From Lycium barbarum (Eukaryota > Streptophyta > Magnoliopsida > Solanales > Solanaceae): DNA of 64,000 bases. The notes beneath the pieces are model-generated. The model was not told the origin of the DNA and did no database searches. It saw only the letters and a program-made list of their open reading frames with translations. Of this stretch, positions 44,854 to 55,488 are shown one piece after another; position 1 is the first letter of the stretch, and every line of letters begins with the position of its first letter. A program made the position numbers and the translations under genes. The DNA lies in NCBI RefSeq assembly GCF_019175385.1, contig NC_083346.1, positions 54,713,821-54,777,820 on the forward strand. Direction: 5' to 3'.

Positions 44854-47800
44854 TGTCACGACCCAGCCCCGTGGGCCGCGACTGGTGCCCTACTTAGGCA
44901 CCTCAAACAAACTCACAACCCGATCATCGTATTCAAACCCAATCAAACTCAGCATATGTTGTTCGAGCTGAAGATTTATAACAGACGTCACGCAAACACT
45001 TACCGAACCCTTATCTTAAGCGGTCGTCCGTTCAGATTAGTCAAATCAAAATCAGAAAGGTGGCGGAATATACGTCGCCCAAATGCACACACACATATAC
45101 AAACTCAGAGGCCGACTTGGCCATAGTAGCGTACGGGCCGCTTAAGAACGCAAAACAGACTCACATACAAACACACCGGACCCACGACCCACAAATCTGA
45201 CTACATGCCTCTAAACAAAACAGAACATAGGAACATATGACGGGACAGGGCCCCGCCGTACCCACACATCCACAAATGTACCGAACACACACATACAAAA
45301 GAAGGTATGTACCAAAAGTAGGCTCCGGATCAAGGGGAGCTCTCCAACACAGCAGAATGAGTAGCCTAAACTGGAGGACCACCCAAACGAGCTTCTGTAC
45401 CTGCGGGCATGAAACACAGCCCCCGAAGAAACGGGGGTGGTCAGTACGGGAGAAGTACTGAGTATGTAAAGCAGAAGGTACAGAAATCACAAACACAACT
45501 GGAGTCCGAAGAAACAAACACGAACGTCAACGTAACAAAGCAAACCTGTGCGGAAGGCAAACGTACAAATGCAAATCAAATCATGTATAGGGTTTAGGAA
45601 CGTGGTCACCCCCGACGCTGGTGCCACAACACATCATAACTCCAGAAGTTTTCAAATCTCCGTACAGTCTCCAGACACATCATATCACACACACATCACA
45701 TCATCAGAACATATCAAATGCCATATCACATCATAACTCCATAAACGGTAACCGGCCCTATGGCGAGGCCTCGGAAACCGTAACACATCATAACTCCCGA
45801 ATATGTTATAGCGCGCACGATCACAAAGTCGGCCCGGGTACCGACGAACGAAAGGATAGCAAATAGCACGAACGGAGTAGTGCAGAAACCATATGCATAT
45901 CAAAAGTAAATTAACGGACTCAACATATAGTTACAGATGAGCACATACCGACGCCAGAGGGCTCGGAGTAGGAATCAGATTGATCAAAATTTGTGTATAA
46001 AAGTTACGAAGTTCCAGACTGCCAGATTTTTAGAAAGCCGTTCATAGGTCATTTTCCGAAAATTTCACATTACTCGAAGTGCAAAACGTTCACTAACGGC
46101 ATAGGAAGTTTCAAACGCACCATTGAGTCATAAACAAACGATCGCTGATCATAGCGGACACAAGCGAACCAAACAAACCGAATAAGGGAAGCCTCAGGGC
46201 TTGCGGGCCCACCTCGGGTCGAATTGAGGCGGCGAACACAAATCACAGACCTTAGGCTCCCTAGAGCCATCTACGAAAGTTTCGGAGAGTTTCGGACACA
46301 ACAGCAAAAGTTATGACGATTCGAACATTCTTTTGACCAAATGCCACAAGGGTTCAATTGCGCTGGATGAATAGTACCCAAACTTGAACCTAAATTTCCA
46401 AGAGCAGAGTTACCCCCGAGATTCCGATCTTAACCTAGTATGACTAGGACATGCCAAAAGAAGGATAGGTAGGCTTTACATACCTGGTTGGCGCCTTACG
46501 CTCGCCAAATCGCGATTTCCGTTTCGTCCGAAAACTGCAAATGGTCACTTTTACCAGTTACTATTCATGAGAGTTAACATTTTCATCTTTGGGGCTATAC
46601 TTGGCTACCGAAATTTCGGCAGCACTTCCCCTATAAATCTAACACCCCCAAGACTTGGCTCGGCTCAAAATACAATAACAACAACAATCCCAAACATCAT
46701 TACACAATACAAACCACAATCAAACCGTACTAGCTTCAAAATTTCACCCTATTACATAAGTTGGTAATTCTATATTCAAACTTCACAATTCCAACTCATG
46801 TCCACATTATTGTATTCATTCATTCAAGATTATTCCACCACATAACATACAAGTTCCAAACCATATACAAAGTTTCTCAAAATCCATTACTTTCCCTATT
46901 TCATTCAAAACACCAAAAGTTACGACGAACATTCTAACTTGCGTCGTTTCTTTCCGAATTCATTATCATCAACCCTAAATCATATTTAAAGTCTTTAGTA
47001 TCATAAATATACTATGATATACACAAATATACCAAAGGTATACACTTTCCGATAACGTCCGAAATCATTTTCTAACGCCAACTCAATTCTTTAATCAATC
47101 CTTTACGACATAAAGATCACAACAACACATTATTCAAACTAAACAAGATAAAATTCCTATGCCTTGCACCTCATGAACTCACGGCCAAACACACCCTTCT
47201 TACACACACCCGCCATGCACAAACGCAACACCATTCCGAAATCTTCATGCTAATCCAATCACTAACACATATATATCCATTTCATAACATAAAGACATAG
47301 AAATCTTACCTTGATCTTAAGATTCCGATTCGCCGCAAACGTCGCCCTTTCGTCAAACTAATTGTACCCCGTTGAAGAGGGGCTCGAGTACTTCATAATA
47401 TGTGAAGAACAAGAATTTTTGGATCAATAAACAAGCTTGGAAATTTTCTTTTTCTCTCTTTCTCTCCTACGGCCGAATGCCCCTATTCTTGGTGTTCTTG
47501 ACTTTTCATCTAAGTTCTTGATAATTACAAGTAAAAGATGATATTTATCCTTTTTAAGAGTCATGTGCTATGCACATGACATCAAAATAATGGGTTGGGC
47601 CTTGCAAAGGCCGGCCACCCTAATCCCTTGGGACTAAATTTTTGTGTTGCATTTTTCTTGGCCCAATTCATTAAACGTCCCGTTTTGTAATTCCCGAAAC
47701 TAATTTCCAAAATTCCAAATTTACCCTCGGCCTTCCCCGAGGTCTTGACATTAATGATTCCATAACCAACATAATCATAACAACTCGAATCAAAATATTT

Positions 47801-47865
47801 CCTCAACTCACACAAGTCTTCTTTATTTCTCAATTTCCCGTTATACGAAAACACGGGACATAACA
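44854..47865 (-). repeat. F 5' LTR (3012 bp)
   Basis: Near-identical to 38677-41687. On the minus strand a TATA-like GATAAATATC lies near 47544-47553. The palindrome CCGAAATTTCGG is at 46608-46619. It is followed by AGAAC and the resumed D frame. Confidence 0.94.
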
Positions 47866-48158
47866 AGAACCAATGTCGAGTTGCATACTTCGTATTTTGA
47901 ATCCATTGGTTTTATTATTCTATCCTTATGTCATGACCCTTGGAGGAATCAACTTCTTGAAACCTCATGTGTGCAAATGTTAGTCATGATTGTCATAGAT
48001 GTGTGGTTGTACCACAAGTTTGTTTATCCTTGGCATGAATATGTGATTATTGCGTTGTATGCTAACCCTCAATCCTTGAGGAGTATTTTTTTGTTTGTCT
48101 CCCTTATGGTTTTGCAAGGTTTAGATTCGAGGATGAAGCCTTTTCAAGAAAGGGAGAA
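47866..48158 (+). pseudogene. D reading frame, last part, running into the purine tract
   Basis: After removing F the D frame continues (NVELHTSYFESIGF...) through a hydrophobic stretch to LDSRMKPFQERENDA, which is encoded by the polypurine tract (48146-48158, AAGAAAGGGAGAA) and the first LTR bases. The ending resembles plant gypsy polyproteins that finish in FQEGEND, which supports D's descent from such an element. The frame does not stop until 48366, inside the LTR. Confidence 0.65.
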
Positions 48159-48746
48159 TGATGCAAGCCGAGTTGCCTCAAGGACACTTATAGGACCGTC
48201 TCGTGGAGCCAAAGTTTGGATGATAGCATGGAGAGGACGGATGGGAGATGGAAGAGCATTAAAGTGGCCAACGAGCAAGGAAGGCTATGTTTGCAAGAGG
48301 CCACATTCGCAAATTCAAGATTTCCATCTCCACAAGACTAGCCAAACAAGGCCCTTGCCTCATTAATGGCATTTATGTAATAATAGGGTCTTTTATTATT
48401 TAGTTAGTATAAATAGCTAGTCTTTTATTTCATTTAGGACTTTTGATGAATTGATTAATTGATGAGTGATTTTGAGAGTTATCTCTAGAGAGAGAAACTT
48501 GTGAGAGAGGCCATGGATGGCTCTTGTTTAATCTTTGATTGTTGAGAGGTTGGTTGCTTGGGAATTTAATTCCCTTGAGGTCAACTTAAGAGTTAGGTGC
48601 TAATTAGTTGTGTAATTAGGAGGTCAAGACTTTAATATAGTTTTGGTTGCTTAATTCTCTCTAATCTTGTGTCTATCTTTCTATCTTTTCTTTCCCTTTT
48701 GTTTATCTTCTTAATTTCTCGCTTCCGCGTATCCGTTATTGTATCA
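48159..48746 (+). repeat. D 3' LTR (588 bp)
   Basis: Same length as the 5' LTR with about 11 substitutions. It is followed by CACTC (48747-48751). Confidence 0.94.
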
Positions 48747-48751
48747 CACTC

Positions 48752-49294
48752 AGGGCTACCGTAGGAAGCGTATAGCATATACTTATGTCATATTCCAAGT
48801 AATTGTCCTATTTATCCCTAACGATAATCCCAACTTAACTTTTCAACTCAACTTGCCATATGTTTTCCTTCAGCTGATCCGGAGTATCATGACTACATTA
48901 TCCTCATTTTACCTCTTACTACTCTTTTTAAGTGCCCATTTGGTTTCGTTGGCGACGTATAAATACTTGCAAGTTACATAATCGTTTTTGCATGATTCGT
49001 GTACATACACATCTATAGATATACATGTATCCATATCCGTATCCGTATTCATAACCGTACTCGTTTACATATCGCATCCATAGTCATATTCATATACATA
49101 TCATTTACATAGCACACCCGACCACGAAGGTTCGGTGTTTCGCGTACCCGACCATGGCTAGGCTTAGTGATTATATATATACCTAAACTTTTTGTCTATC
49201 TGTAGTAATTCATCTCGTCATGCTCTCTTCCTTTAATTATTTGTTTCCCTTGATTATCATATCTTATGTTCTACTATAGAAAACCTTAGGTTCC
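48752..49294 (-). other. C interior between D and B, noncoding
   Basis: This continues C after D. It should hold integrase sequence but I could not recognise any. Bases 49010-49110 are a degenerate ATATCC/CATA simple repeat. GTTCC (49290-49294) is the B target duplication. Confidence 0.55.
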
Positions 49295-49335
49295 TGTCAC
49301 GACCCGGCTAGGGGCCGCGACGGGTACCCGTGCTA
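49295..49335 (-). repeat. B 3' LTR remnant, 41 bp
   Basis: It matches the 3' end of the 5' LTR (53014-53054) and ends at the target duplication. All other 3' LTR bases, the PPT, integrase and chromodomain are gone. Confidence 0.9.
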
Positions 49336-49383
49336 GAAACTTCAAACGGTATCTGAGAACCCCATCACTAGAAACTTCAAACG
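49333..49383. repeat. 16-bp filler duplication at the B deletion junction
   Basis: CTAGAAACTTCAAACG is present at 49333-49348 and 49368-49383, 35 bp apart. The inner copy belongs to the coding region; the outer copy sits exactly at the joint with the LTR remnant. Confidence 0.8.
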
Positions 49384-50212
49384 AAGAGTTTTCTTTTCCA
49401 TGAGATACGTCTCTATAATGACATACTTGAGGATCTTCGCGTTGTCGTTCTTTCACTTCCATAACTAAGGACGAAACTGCAGAATCTTTGATACTAGTAC
49501 CTGCCTCACCCGCATCAAGCACACATACTCCAAGATTAGCCAACCGATAGATTTCTTGAACCATCTCTCTCCTTTCCGGAGGGACTTCACATAAACTGCC
49601 CATTGATCGGTGGCTAAGTGCATCGGCTACTACATTGGATTTCCCGGGGTGGTATAAAATGTCAACATCATAATCTTTTAATAGTTCTAACCACCGCCTC
49701 TGTCACAGATTCAATTCCTTCTGCTTGAAAATGTACTGGAGGTTCTTGTGATCTGTATAGATATCCACGTGCACACCGTACAAGTAATGTCTCCACATCT
49801 TTAAGGCATGAATGACTGCAGCCAATTCGAGATCATGCGTTGGGTAATTCTTTTCATGCTTCCGCAATCGTCTCGAAGCGTATGCAATAACCTTACCATG
49901 CTGCATCAATACACACCCTAATCCGACACCCGAAGCATCGCAATACACCACGTAACCATCTGGTCCTTCTGGAAGTGTTAAAACTGGAGCTGAGGTTAAC
50001 CTGTCTTTCAACTCTTGGAAACTACGCTCACAAGCGTCGTTCCATTGGAATTTAGCCGCCTTCTGGGTTAGTTTCGTCAATGGGGCCGAGATAGATGAAA
50101 ATCCCTCTACAAACCTCCTATAATAGCCTGCCAAACCCAGGAAACTACGAACTTCTGTGGGCGTCGTAGGCCTTGGCCAAGTTTTCACCGCTTCAATTTT
50201 CTGAGTATCAAC
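49349..50212 (-). pseudogene. pol: B RT end, RNase H and linker, stop at 49703
   Basis: Follows the TGA at 50213-50215. The RT connection [19 protein letters not shown] and RNase H motifs [24 protein letters not shown] and [12 protein letters not shown] are present. A TGA at 49703-49705 replaces the Arg after KELNL (CGA-to-TGA likely); the frame continues through [11 protein letters not shown] and ends in SSDGVLRYR at the deletion. Integrase is missing. Confidence 0.9.
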
Positions 50213-51196
50213 TCAAATACCATCATCGGAAATAACATGGCCTAGAAATGTTACCGAATCCAGCCAGAACTCGCACTTTGAAAATTTCGCATATAATTCC
50301 CGGGCTCGAAGAATGCCAAGAACGATTCTCAAATGATCTGCATGTTCCGATTCCGTGCGAGAATACACCATAATATCATCGATAAATACGATCACAAATA
50401 GATCCAAGAGAGGCCTGAATATGTTGTTCATCAAATTTATAAATACAGCCGGAGCATTAGTCAACCCGAATGACATCACTCGAAATTCATAGTGGCCATA
50501 TCTCATTCTGAAAGTCGTTTTAGGAATATCCGCCTCTCTAACTCTCACCTGATGGTAGCCCGACCTCAAATCTATCTTGGAAAACCACTTGGCACCTTGC
50601 AATTGATCGAATAAATCATCAATCCTTGGGAGAGGATATCTGTTCTTTATCGTCACCTTGTTCAATTGCCTATAGTCAATACACATTCGTAGCGAGCCGT
50701 CTTTCTTTCTCACAAACAAGACCGGTGCTCCCCACGGTGATGAACTGAGTCTAATGAATCTCTTCTCGAGAAAGTCCTTCAACTGTGTCTTTAGTTCTTT
50801 CAATTCTGCCGGAGCCATCCGATAAGGAGGAATAGAAATAGGCTTTGTGTCCGGCAACACATCAATAGCGAACTCAATTTCTCTTTCTGGTGGAAGACCT
50901 GGAAGTTCATCCGGGAATACGTCTGGAAATTCGTTCACCACCAGAACTGACTGAAAAGTTGGCGGCTCTGCCGCGGTGTCGTGAACCCGAACTAAATGAT
51001 AAATATAGCCCTTCGCTATCATCTTCCTCGCCTTGGGGTAGGAAATAAACCTACCCTTTGGCGATGCTGCATTACCGTTCCATTCAAGCACGGGCTCTCC
51101 CGGAAATTGGAATCGAACCACTTTTGTCCGGCAATCAACATTTGCATAACACGATGCCAACCAATCCATACCCATGATTATATCAAAGTCAACCAT
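50213..51196 (-). pseudogene. pol: B protease end and reverse transcriptase
   Basis: Opens right after the stop at 51197-51199. It has [10 protein letters not shown] (end of protease), then [20 protein letters not shown] and the RT motifs [31 protein letters not shown] and [10 protein letters not shown]. It closes with a TGA (50213-50215) after SDDGI, where sisters have Arg; again CGA-to-TGA. RT is otherwise uninterrupted and in one frame with gag. Confidence 0.92.
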
Positions 51197-52807
51197 TTAT
51201 AGCTCAATCAAATCGGCTTGGGTCTGACGGTCACATATCACAATAATACAATTTCTGTATACCCGTCTTGCTATCACGGGTTCACCAACCGGAGTAAGTA
51301 CCTCAAAGGGTTTAATGAGCTCGGGTTTCACCCCATCACAACCGGAAACATATGGAGTAATATAAGAAAATGTAGAACCAGGATCTATCAACGCATACAC
51401 ATCACGGGAGAATATAGACAATATACCTGTGACAACATCTGGGGAAGACTCCAGATCTTGTCGTCCAGCTAGAGCATATACACGAGGCTGAACAACACCT
51501 GAAGTGGATGCTCCCCCTCTACCTCTGCCTCTACCTGCTGTCATCTGGGGAGTCTGTGTTGTCTGGCGCGCTGACGAAGAACCCGCTGCTGAACCTGTGG
51601 GCTGAGTCCCAGCCCTATCTCTCACTGAGAGGCAGTCCCTCATCATGTGACCGACTTGCCCGCAGGTATAGCAAGCATCCGAACCTAGGCGACACTGTCC
51701 CGAATGCAGCCTACCGCACTGATTACACCGCGGTATTGGGGGCCTCCTCTGACCCTGATCTCTCCTGGACTGGAAATCTGAGGCTCTCGAACTCTGTCCC
51801 TCACCTGGCTGAAAAGAACGATCGGACCTCCTGTCTGAGAATCTGGGAGGTGCACTGGTCGCTGACTGACCTGAGTGCCTAGAATGCGGCTGCCTTGGTC
51901 CCCCTCTATACTCACTGCTCTCTCCCATAGACCTAGCTCTTTTGCTTGGCCTCCTATCACTGTCGCGATCACCCCTCTGTTGTGGTTGTCGCCCTTCCAA
52001 ATTCTGAGCATGAGCCTGTATCCGGGAAATGTCCATCCCGTCTTGCAAAGAGGCTATCAAACATTCTCTAAATAAATGTGGTCCCAAACCACTGACAAAT
52101 CTATGTACCCGATCTCCCATGTCGGCCACCATGGCCGGAGCATATCTAGCCAAGGAGTTGAACTGCATGCTATACTCTCGGGCACTCATATTCCCTTGCC
52201 TCAAGTTCAGAAATCGATCCGCTCTAGCTCGGCGGACCTCGGGTGGCAAATAATGACGAGTAAAAGCATCTACAAACTCTTGCCAAACCAGAGGAGGCGC
52301 ATTCTCCCCTCTTGATAATACCCAATTGTTGTACCATAATACCGCCAAATCCCGGAGTTTATAGGATGCCAACTCCACGGATTCAGTTTCGGAGGCATGG
52401 ACAACCCTCAGTGGCCTCAATATATCATCGATAAAACCTTGTGGGTCTTCCTCCGGCTTTGACCCGAAGAACTTTGGAGGATTTAGACTCATAAAATCAT
52501 GGGCCTTTGTACTTGCTGCCCGGTCACTTGAACCCACATTCTGTCGTTGTGCTTGTGCAGCCACCAACTGGGTCAATAACTGAATAGCCTCGGTCATTTG
52601 TTGGCCCGAAGCAACCGGCGGAGGAATTGGAGCTGGGGCTCCTGCTTGCTCTTCCATATTGGGCAAGGTAGAAGAAGAAGTGGGAGTGGCATGCGAGGAA
52701 GTGGCACCCTGAGCCTCGCTATGTCCCAACTCAACTGGAGGTTCTCGATTGGTGCCTTCACCGGCGGTATTTAATATCGCGCGGATTTGCTTCTTCTTTG
52801 GCGGCAT
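51197..52807 (-). pseudogene. gag: B gag and protease start, stop at 51197
   Basis: The ATG at 52807 (MPPKKKQIRAIL) follows an acceptor-like GGTTTCAG by two bases. The frame is 536 codons and open to a TAA at 51197-51199. It has the gag core PPKFFGSKPEEDPQGFI and LWYNNWVLSR, an Arg/Ser-rich linker, the CCHC knuckle CYTCGQVGHMMRDC and the protease [14 protein letters not shown]. The stop falls inside the protease, before MVDFDIIMG. Gag itself appears intact and could still be made; it is the best preserved gag here. Confidence 0.9.
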
Positions 52808-52915
52808 CGCTGAAACCATAATACACAATTAGAATAAAAGAAATCTTACATTATAGTCCTATCGCACGATCTCGTAGAAGAATGATGGTCGTTTTTCCTA
52901 AATGCCCTGTAGCCT

Positions 52916-52954
52916 CTTGTTTATTGATGTGGCGCGCAACACACCATAAACAAG
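52916..52954 (-). promoter_or_regulatory. B leader stem-loop with GCGCGC loop
   Basis: On the minus strand GGTGTG pairs with CACATC (one G-U) around TT-GCGCGC (52932-52937), inside an outer stem CTTGTTTAT/ATAAACAAG. The palindrome differs from E1, E2, E0 and F but remains a palindrome. Confidence 0.65.
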
Positions 52955-52997
52955 ACTCTACTAGACACGGCTCGTAGACACCTCCTAAGACCGAACT

Positions 52998-53009
52998 GCT
53001 CTGATACCA
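52998..53009 (-). promoter_or_regulatory. B primer-binding site (tRNA-iMet)
   Basis: TGGTATCAGAGC on the minus strand, 4 bp from the LTR. Confidence 0.92.
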
Positions 53010-53384
53010 CTTTTGTCACGTCCCGGCTAGGGGCCGCGACGGGTACCCGTGCTAACCACCGAGCACCACTCGTGTGACTACTCCTTAGCCTCTTTATCAA
53101 TCGATTATCCACTTCATACTTAATTTATAAGAAAACCATTTTCATTTGGAAACAAAAGCATTGTATATACTTGAGCCCTACAGGCTAGCAAAAGAATACA
53201 TATATGTACATACATACAAAATGACCCTTCCATGAGACCATACAACCCACATCGAGTATCTACGAGCCTCTATGAAACGACATATACAATTATACACAAA
53301 ATATCATCACAGGCACCTCCGGAGCAATGGAGGGCTTTCAATCAACTGGCAACTCTAAGAATCTGGAGCAATGTCTCCTCCCTG

Positions 53385-53446
53385 TCTACCTGTGGGCATG
53401 AACACAGCGTCCAAAGAGAAAGGACGTCAGTACGAACATTGTACTG
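53385..53446 (-). promoter_or_regulatory. LTR double stem-loop and donor-like site (B)
   Basis: CAGTAC-AATGTTC-GTACTG, then the second stem CGTCC/GGACG (paired change from CCCCC/GGGGG), then CCCACAGGTAGAC. Confidence 0.6.
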
Positions 53447-54917
53447 AGTATGAGAGGCATAAACAGTGAAGAATACATCAATAATATAGAGAAGCATCAA
53501 CATAACATCTGGATCTGACTACTGATCATAAAAGAAGTAATGCATGCTGTCTTACTCATACTCATCATCATGGCATATATGCATCATACACAAGCTGCCC
53601 GTTCATATCGGAACGGTGTGATAATCAATAATAGTAGCCCGCGTCCAGGCCTCCCGCGTCCGGGGTACCATCTCATGCCGCCCACTAGTGGTGTCTGCCC
53701 ATGCCCGAAGGTCATGGTGTCTCCGTATAGCTGCCCGCCTTGGCGGTGACTGCCCGGCCAACTAGGCACGGTGTAAAGTGCTCATGACATGCTCAATGGA
53801 AAATACACATAATAATATGGTCATCATAAAATACTCATCTTATCATGATATGTATATAAGGCTCAAGATCAATTTTATTCTATCGGGGTGACGTAAGGTC
53901 GTAATCCCCCGGTTACATTATGGAACCATTATGGACATTCTGCCTCACCTTGAAAGGACTAGTACATAAGGTGAGTGTAGACAAGGAATAACATCCTCAT
54001 ATCGTATAGCTTATCTCATATAGACATTCATAGGCATAAGCTTTTAACTTCTTAGAAGGTGAGAGCTCATGAAAGGAAAAGGGATTTAAGCTAAGAGATT
54101 CATGCCATTAGAAGGAAGGACTAGCCTCACATACCTTTGTCGTTTAGCTAAGCCATCGGTCACTCGTTCACCTCCGATGTCACGTCGTCACCTTCATTAA
54201 AGAATGTGAGGTACATTAGCTAAATAACTATGAGAACGCGTCGTTAGTTTCTAGGAAAAATTGGGCAGCACTTCCTTTGTTTATACTATTTCTCCCATGT
54301 TCTACATCAACTCCCAACATTCGCAATATTACTCACAATATCACAATCAACACTCGTCATTCATATGCACTTAGCAAAATCCACCATTTTCTTCCAATTA
54401 ACTCACATTTAGGGTTATAGCTCATTATCGTATTTTCCGCATTCATAAAACTCATTTCATAGCCTAAGCATCATTCCCAACATGTTCATAATCACCACAT
54501 CCCAACATCCTTGATTTAATCCCACTATCATCCAATTGTGTCACTATTCACTCAAAATTACCCCATTATTTTTTGTTCTTCTACATTTCAAGCATCTAAG
54601 CTTTCTAATACCTTAAACATCATGGGATGATCATAAAACTCACCTTGGATGATGGTTGAACAAGCCTTGAAAGAGAATACCTCTTTAGCACCAAAACCCT
54701 ACTTCACTCTTTCTTGAATTTCCTTGAAGAAGATAAGCTTTACTTGAATCTACACATTTGATTTCATGTAATTGATGTTGTTGATCTTGGTTTTCTTTTG
54801 ATATCTCTTATAGATGGATTTTGGAGAGAGTTCTAGAGATTTCCTTAGACAACAGGATGGAAAAAATGATTTTTGGACGAGTTGGGTACATTTAAAAGGG
54901 GTCCAGAATTTTCTGGA

Positions 54918-55086
54918 CTGGCACGACATGCGACACACTTCGCGAGTCGCGGACATGCTCCGCGAGTCGCAGGTTGTGTCGCGGAGCTCGCCAGACGACC
55001 GACCCTCACTGGCACAACCCGCGAGGAAGCGGCGTGGTCGCAGGTCGTGTCTGCGAGCCACAGGTGGTGTCGCGGAGTGTGCCAGA
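54918..55086. repeat. CG-rich GCGAGTCGC module in B LTR
   Basis: The module contains CGCGAGTCGCGG, CGCGAGTCGCAGGTTGTGTC and GTCGCAGGTCGTGTC and is bounded by CTGGCAC (54918-54924) and GTGCCAG (55080-55086). It resembles the tandem repeat in the D leader (35165-35410). Unusually CpG-rich for this LTR. Confidence 0.7.
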
Positions 55087-55488
55087 AAGGTGATATTATT
55101 TTGCCCCAAAACGGTCTGTCGTAGAGTGGCCATAACTTTTGATCCCGATATGCTGTGAGGGCCCACGACATATGGTTAGAAATATCTTTCATTTATCTAC
55201 AACTTCCAGCCTCTGGTGGTTTTCCCAAATTCCAACTTTACAATGGCGTTTTGGCCCCTCCAAACCAGATCCTCCGAAAATGTTTCCTTAACTCGCCCTT
55301 TTGGATGGCTTATGCCCATATTTGGCTTATGGGTCCTTCTTGAAACTTACTTGGCCCTTAATTACCAACATAAGGGGCATTATAATTCTTCTCCTAAATA
55401 TCATTAAGACATCACTAGTTCGATACTCGAAATTGTCCTTCGCCAGTCGATTCACTGTGCACGAACGAAAATTTTCCGAGGTGTAACA

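Larger units (their letters stand above)
38677..47865 (-). mobile_element. F: gag-only Tekay-like element, youngest in the window
   Basis: F is 9,189 bp on the minus strand, with LTRs 44854-47865 (5') and 38677-41687 (3'). I counted about 26 differences in 3.01 kb (about 99.1%). With a commonly used rate of 1.3e-8 per site per year this is roughly 0.3 million years. It has a primer site, leader hairpin, gag, PPT and perfect AGAAC duplication, but the whole pol is replaced by 1.5 kb of noncoding DNA. This fits the non-autonomous gag-only type described in plants as TR-GAG. Confidence 0.93.
33868..48746 (+). mobile_element. D: short-LTR gypsy-like element with an unusual reading frame
   Basis: D has 588-bp LTRs (33868-34455 and 48159-48746; about 11 differences, 98% alike) with TG...CA ends, a tRNA-iMet primer site, a purine tract and a perfect CACTC duplication. 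Without the F insertion (38677-47865 plus one duplication copy) it is about 5.7 kb. It carries one long decayed acidic frame with a protease-like domain and no recognisable RT or integrase, so it is non-autonomous. It sits inside C. Confidence 0.92.
49295..55488 (-). mobile_element. B: Tekay element with large 3' deletion
   Basis: On the minus strand B has a full 5' LTR (53014-55488), primer site, leader hairpin and gag-pol up to just after RNase H. It then jumps to the last 41 bp of the 3' LTR (49295-49335). A perfect GTTCC duplication flanks it (49290-49294 and 55489-55493), so the deletion happened after insertion. Confidence 0.93.
53014..55488 (-). repeat. B 5' LTR (2475 bp)
   Basis: Minus strand: begins TGTTACACCTCGG at 55488 and ends CGGGACGTGACA at 53014. 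The double stem-loop block is at 53385-53446, a conserved GGAAGTGCTGCC motif near 54270 and a CG-rich module at 54918-55086, upstream of the likely TATA region (CTTTTAAATG near 54895). No gene. Confidence 0.92.
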
